Origin: Wolfiporia cocos | Taxonomy: Eukaryota > Basidiomycota > Agaricomycetes > Polyporales > Phaeolaceae | Reading direction: 5' to 3' | NCBI GenBank assembly: GCA_029448655.1 | Contig: JACCLO010000006.1 | Coordinates: forward strand, 3,596,001 to 3,660,000 | DNA: 64,000 nucleotides | Part shown: positions 63,401 to 64,000 of the stretch, piece by piece | Position numbering within the stretch: position 1 is the first letter of the stretch | Layout of the letters: each line of letters starts with the position of its first letter | Notes under the pieces: model-generated | What the model was told of the DNA's origin: nothing | What the model saw: the letters and a program-made list of their open reading frames with translations, nothing else | Databases searched by the model: none | Made by a program: the position numbers and the translations under genes

Positions 63401-64000
63401 AACGCTGACGGTAGTACCAACGCTGCGGGCAAAATGACGCACTATGTCGAACTCCAGATGCAGATCGACACGCATTTGGAAACGCGCAAGTTCCACGTCA
63501 CCGAGCTGAGCTCGGCAGACATATTCCTCGGCTTCGATTGGTTGGAAGACCACAATCCCACCATCGACTGGAAGAAACGCCGAATCACCTTCACCTGCGA
63601 CTGCGAACACGAGCAGATCGAGGAGGGTGATCATATCTATTACATCTTCGCTGACGCTTGGATACGGAATAGGGAAGAATGCCGGGCCGACATCGCTGAG
63701 CGAGTCCGCGCGACGAAGGCAACCGAGATCGCCATCGCCACCGGCAAAACCACGGAAGCCAAGACTTTCGAAGAGGTGGTCCCAGAGTACTTACACGAAT
63801 TTGAAGACGTGTTTAAGGAAACGGAATTCGACCAACTCCCCGAAAGGCGACCGTGGGATCACGCCATAGAACTCCTACCGAACTCCGAACCCTACGCCGG
63901 CAAGATCTATGCCCTATCGCCCCGAGAACAAGAGGCGTTAGACGACTTTCTAGAAGAACAGTTACGGACCGGACGCATACGACCATCCAAGTCACCATGG
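60421..64000 (+). CDS. gag-pol: E5 Gag-Pol polyprotein, single open frame, partial
   Basis: Read by hand from ATG 60421 (MAAPHNLEYIRG) without a stop to the window edge, 1193 codons. Gag capsid-like region (PFTGENFIAWVMRLKLYI), Cys-rich segment (KCHSCSK, KGCNKPVWH), acidic linker, a dUTPase with all motifs intact (AAGYDLHS, GRIAPRSGLA, AGVVDEDYTGRL, GDRIAQFI, QGFGSTG; about 62800-63190), protease ALIDSGSTGSV (about 63300), then the start of RT (ALSPREQEALDDFL). The places where E4 has its frameshift, stop and dUTPase changes are all intact. Gag and Pol in one frame recalls Tf1, which makes one polyprotein. RT and integrase lie beyond the window. Confidence 0.9.

Larger units (their letters stand above)
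59292..64000 (+). mobile_element. E5: E4-family Gypsy element, truncated by the window end
   Basis: 5' LTR (59292-59663), self-priming site, leader and an uninterrupted gag-pol frame to the window edge. The 3' half and target duplication lie outside. Close to E4 but opposite in orientation. Confidence 0.92.

Overview
The window reads as transposon-packed chromosomal DNA of a filamentous fungus, most likely a basidiomycete. The two host-type genes have short (51-55 nt) GT-AG introns, and most of the sequence is Ty3/Gypsy LTR retrotransposons of the chromodomain (chromovirus) type. Species cannot be read from the sequence. No rRNA, convincing tRNA or CRISPR array was seen.

Layout. 1-2.3 kb: a RecQ-like helicase remnant and non-coding DNA. 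2.3-7.3 kb: a large inverted duplication carrying two intact, divergently transcribed, five-exon MDR-family oxidoreductase genes. 7.4-8.8 kb: GC-rich repeats and a 30-bp minisatellite. 8.8-19.2 kb: a solo LTR (371-bp family) split by E1, a complete Gypsy element with LTRs identical by eye and intact ORF0, gag and pol. 19.2-25 kb: solo LTRs, a ~1 kb fold-back element and an inverted copy of the minisatellite. 25-59.3 kb: a decayed, CpG-poor minus-strand element (F) loaded with nested insertions. One stack is an E1-like solo LTR, holding E3 (542-bp LTRs), which holds E2 (619-bp LTRs) and a 1097-bp solo LTR. The other is a 713-bp MULE-like DNA element holding E4 (371-bp LTRs, minus strand). A third insertion in F is E5, same family as E4, running off the right end. 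Most insertions were closed by matching 5-bp (9-bp for the MULE-like element) target duplications.

How the genes work together. Each retrotransposon encodes Gag (particle), protease, reverse transcriptase/RNase H and integrase, plus extras: a dUTPase domain in every family, at three different places in the polyprotein; an ORF0 upstream of gag in E1 and E2; and a post-pol zinc-knuckle ORF3 in E3, still recognisable in F. In all four families the sequence just inside the 5' LTR is complementary, over 11 nt, to the LTR sequence about 30 bp downstream of the TATA box, which is the Tf1-type self-priming arrangement. E1 looks autonomous, E5 is open as far as seen, E2 and E4 carry a few lesions, and E3 and F are dead.

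Most interesting: the mobile dUTPase module, the two accessory ORFs, a recently inserted but catalytically dead E4 that implies trans-mobilisation, and the MULE-like element whose terminal hairpins differ in sequence but both still pair.
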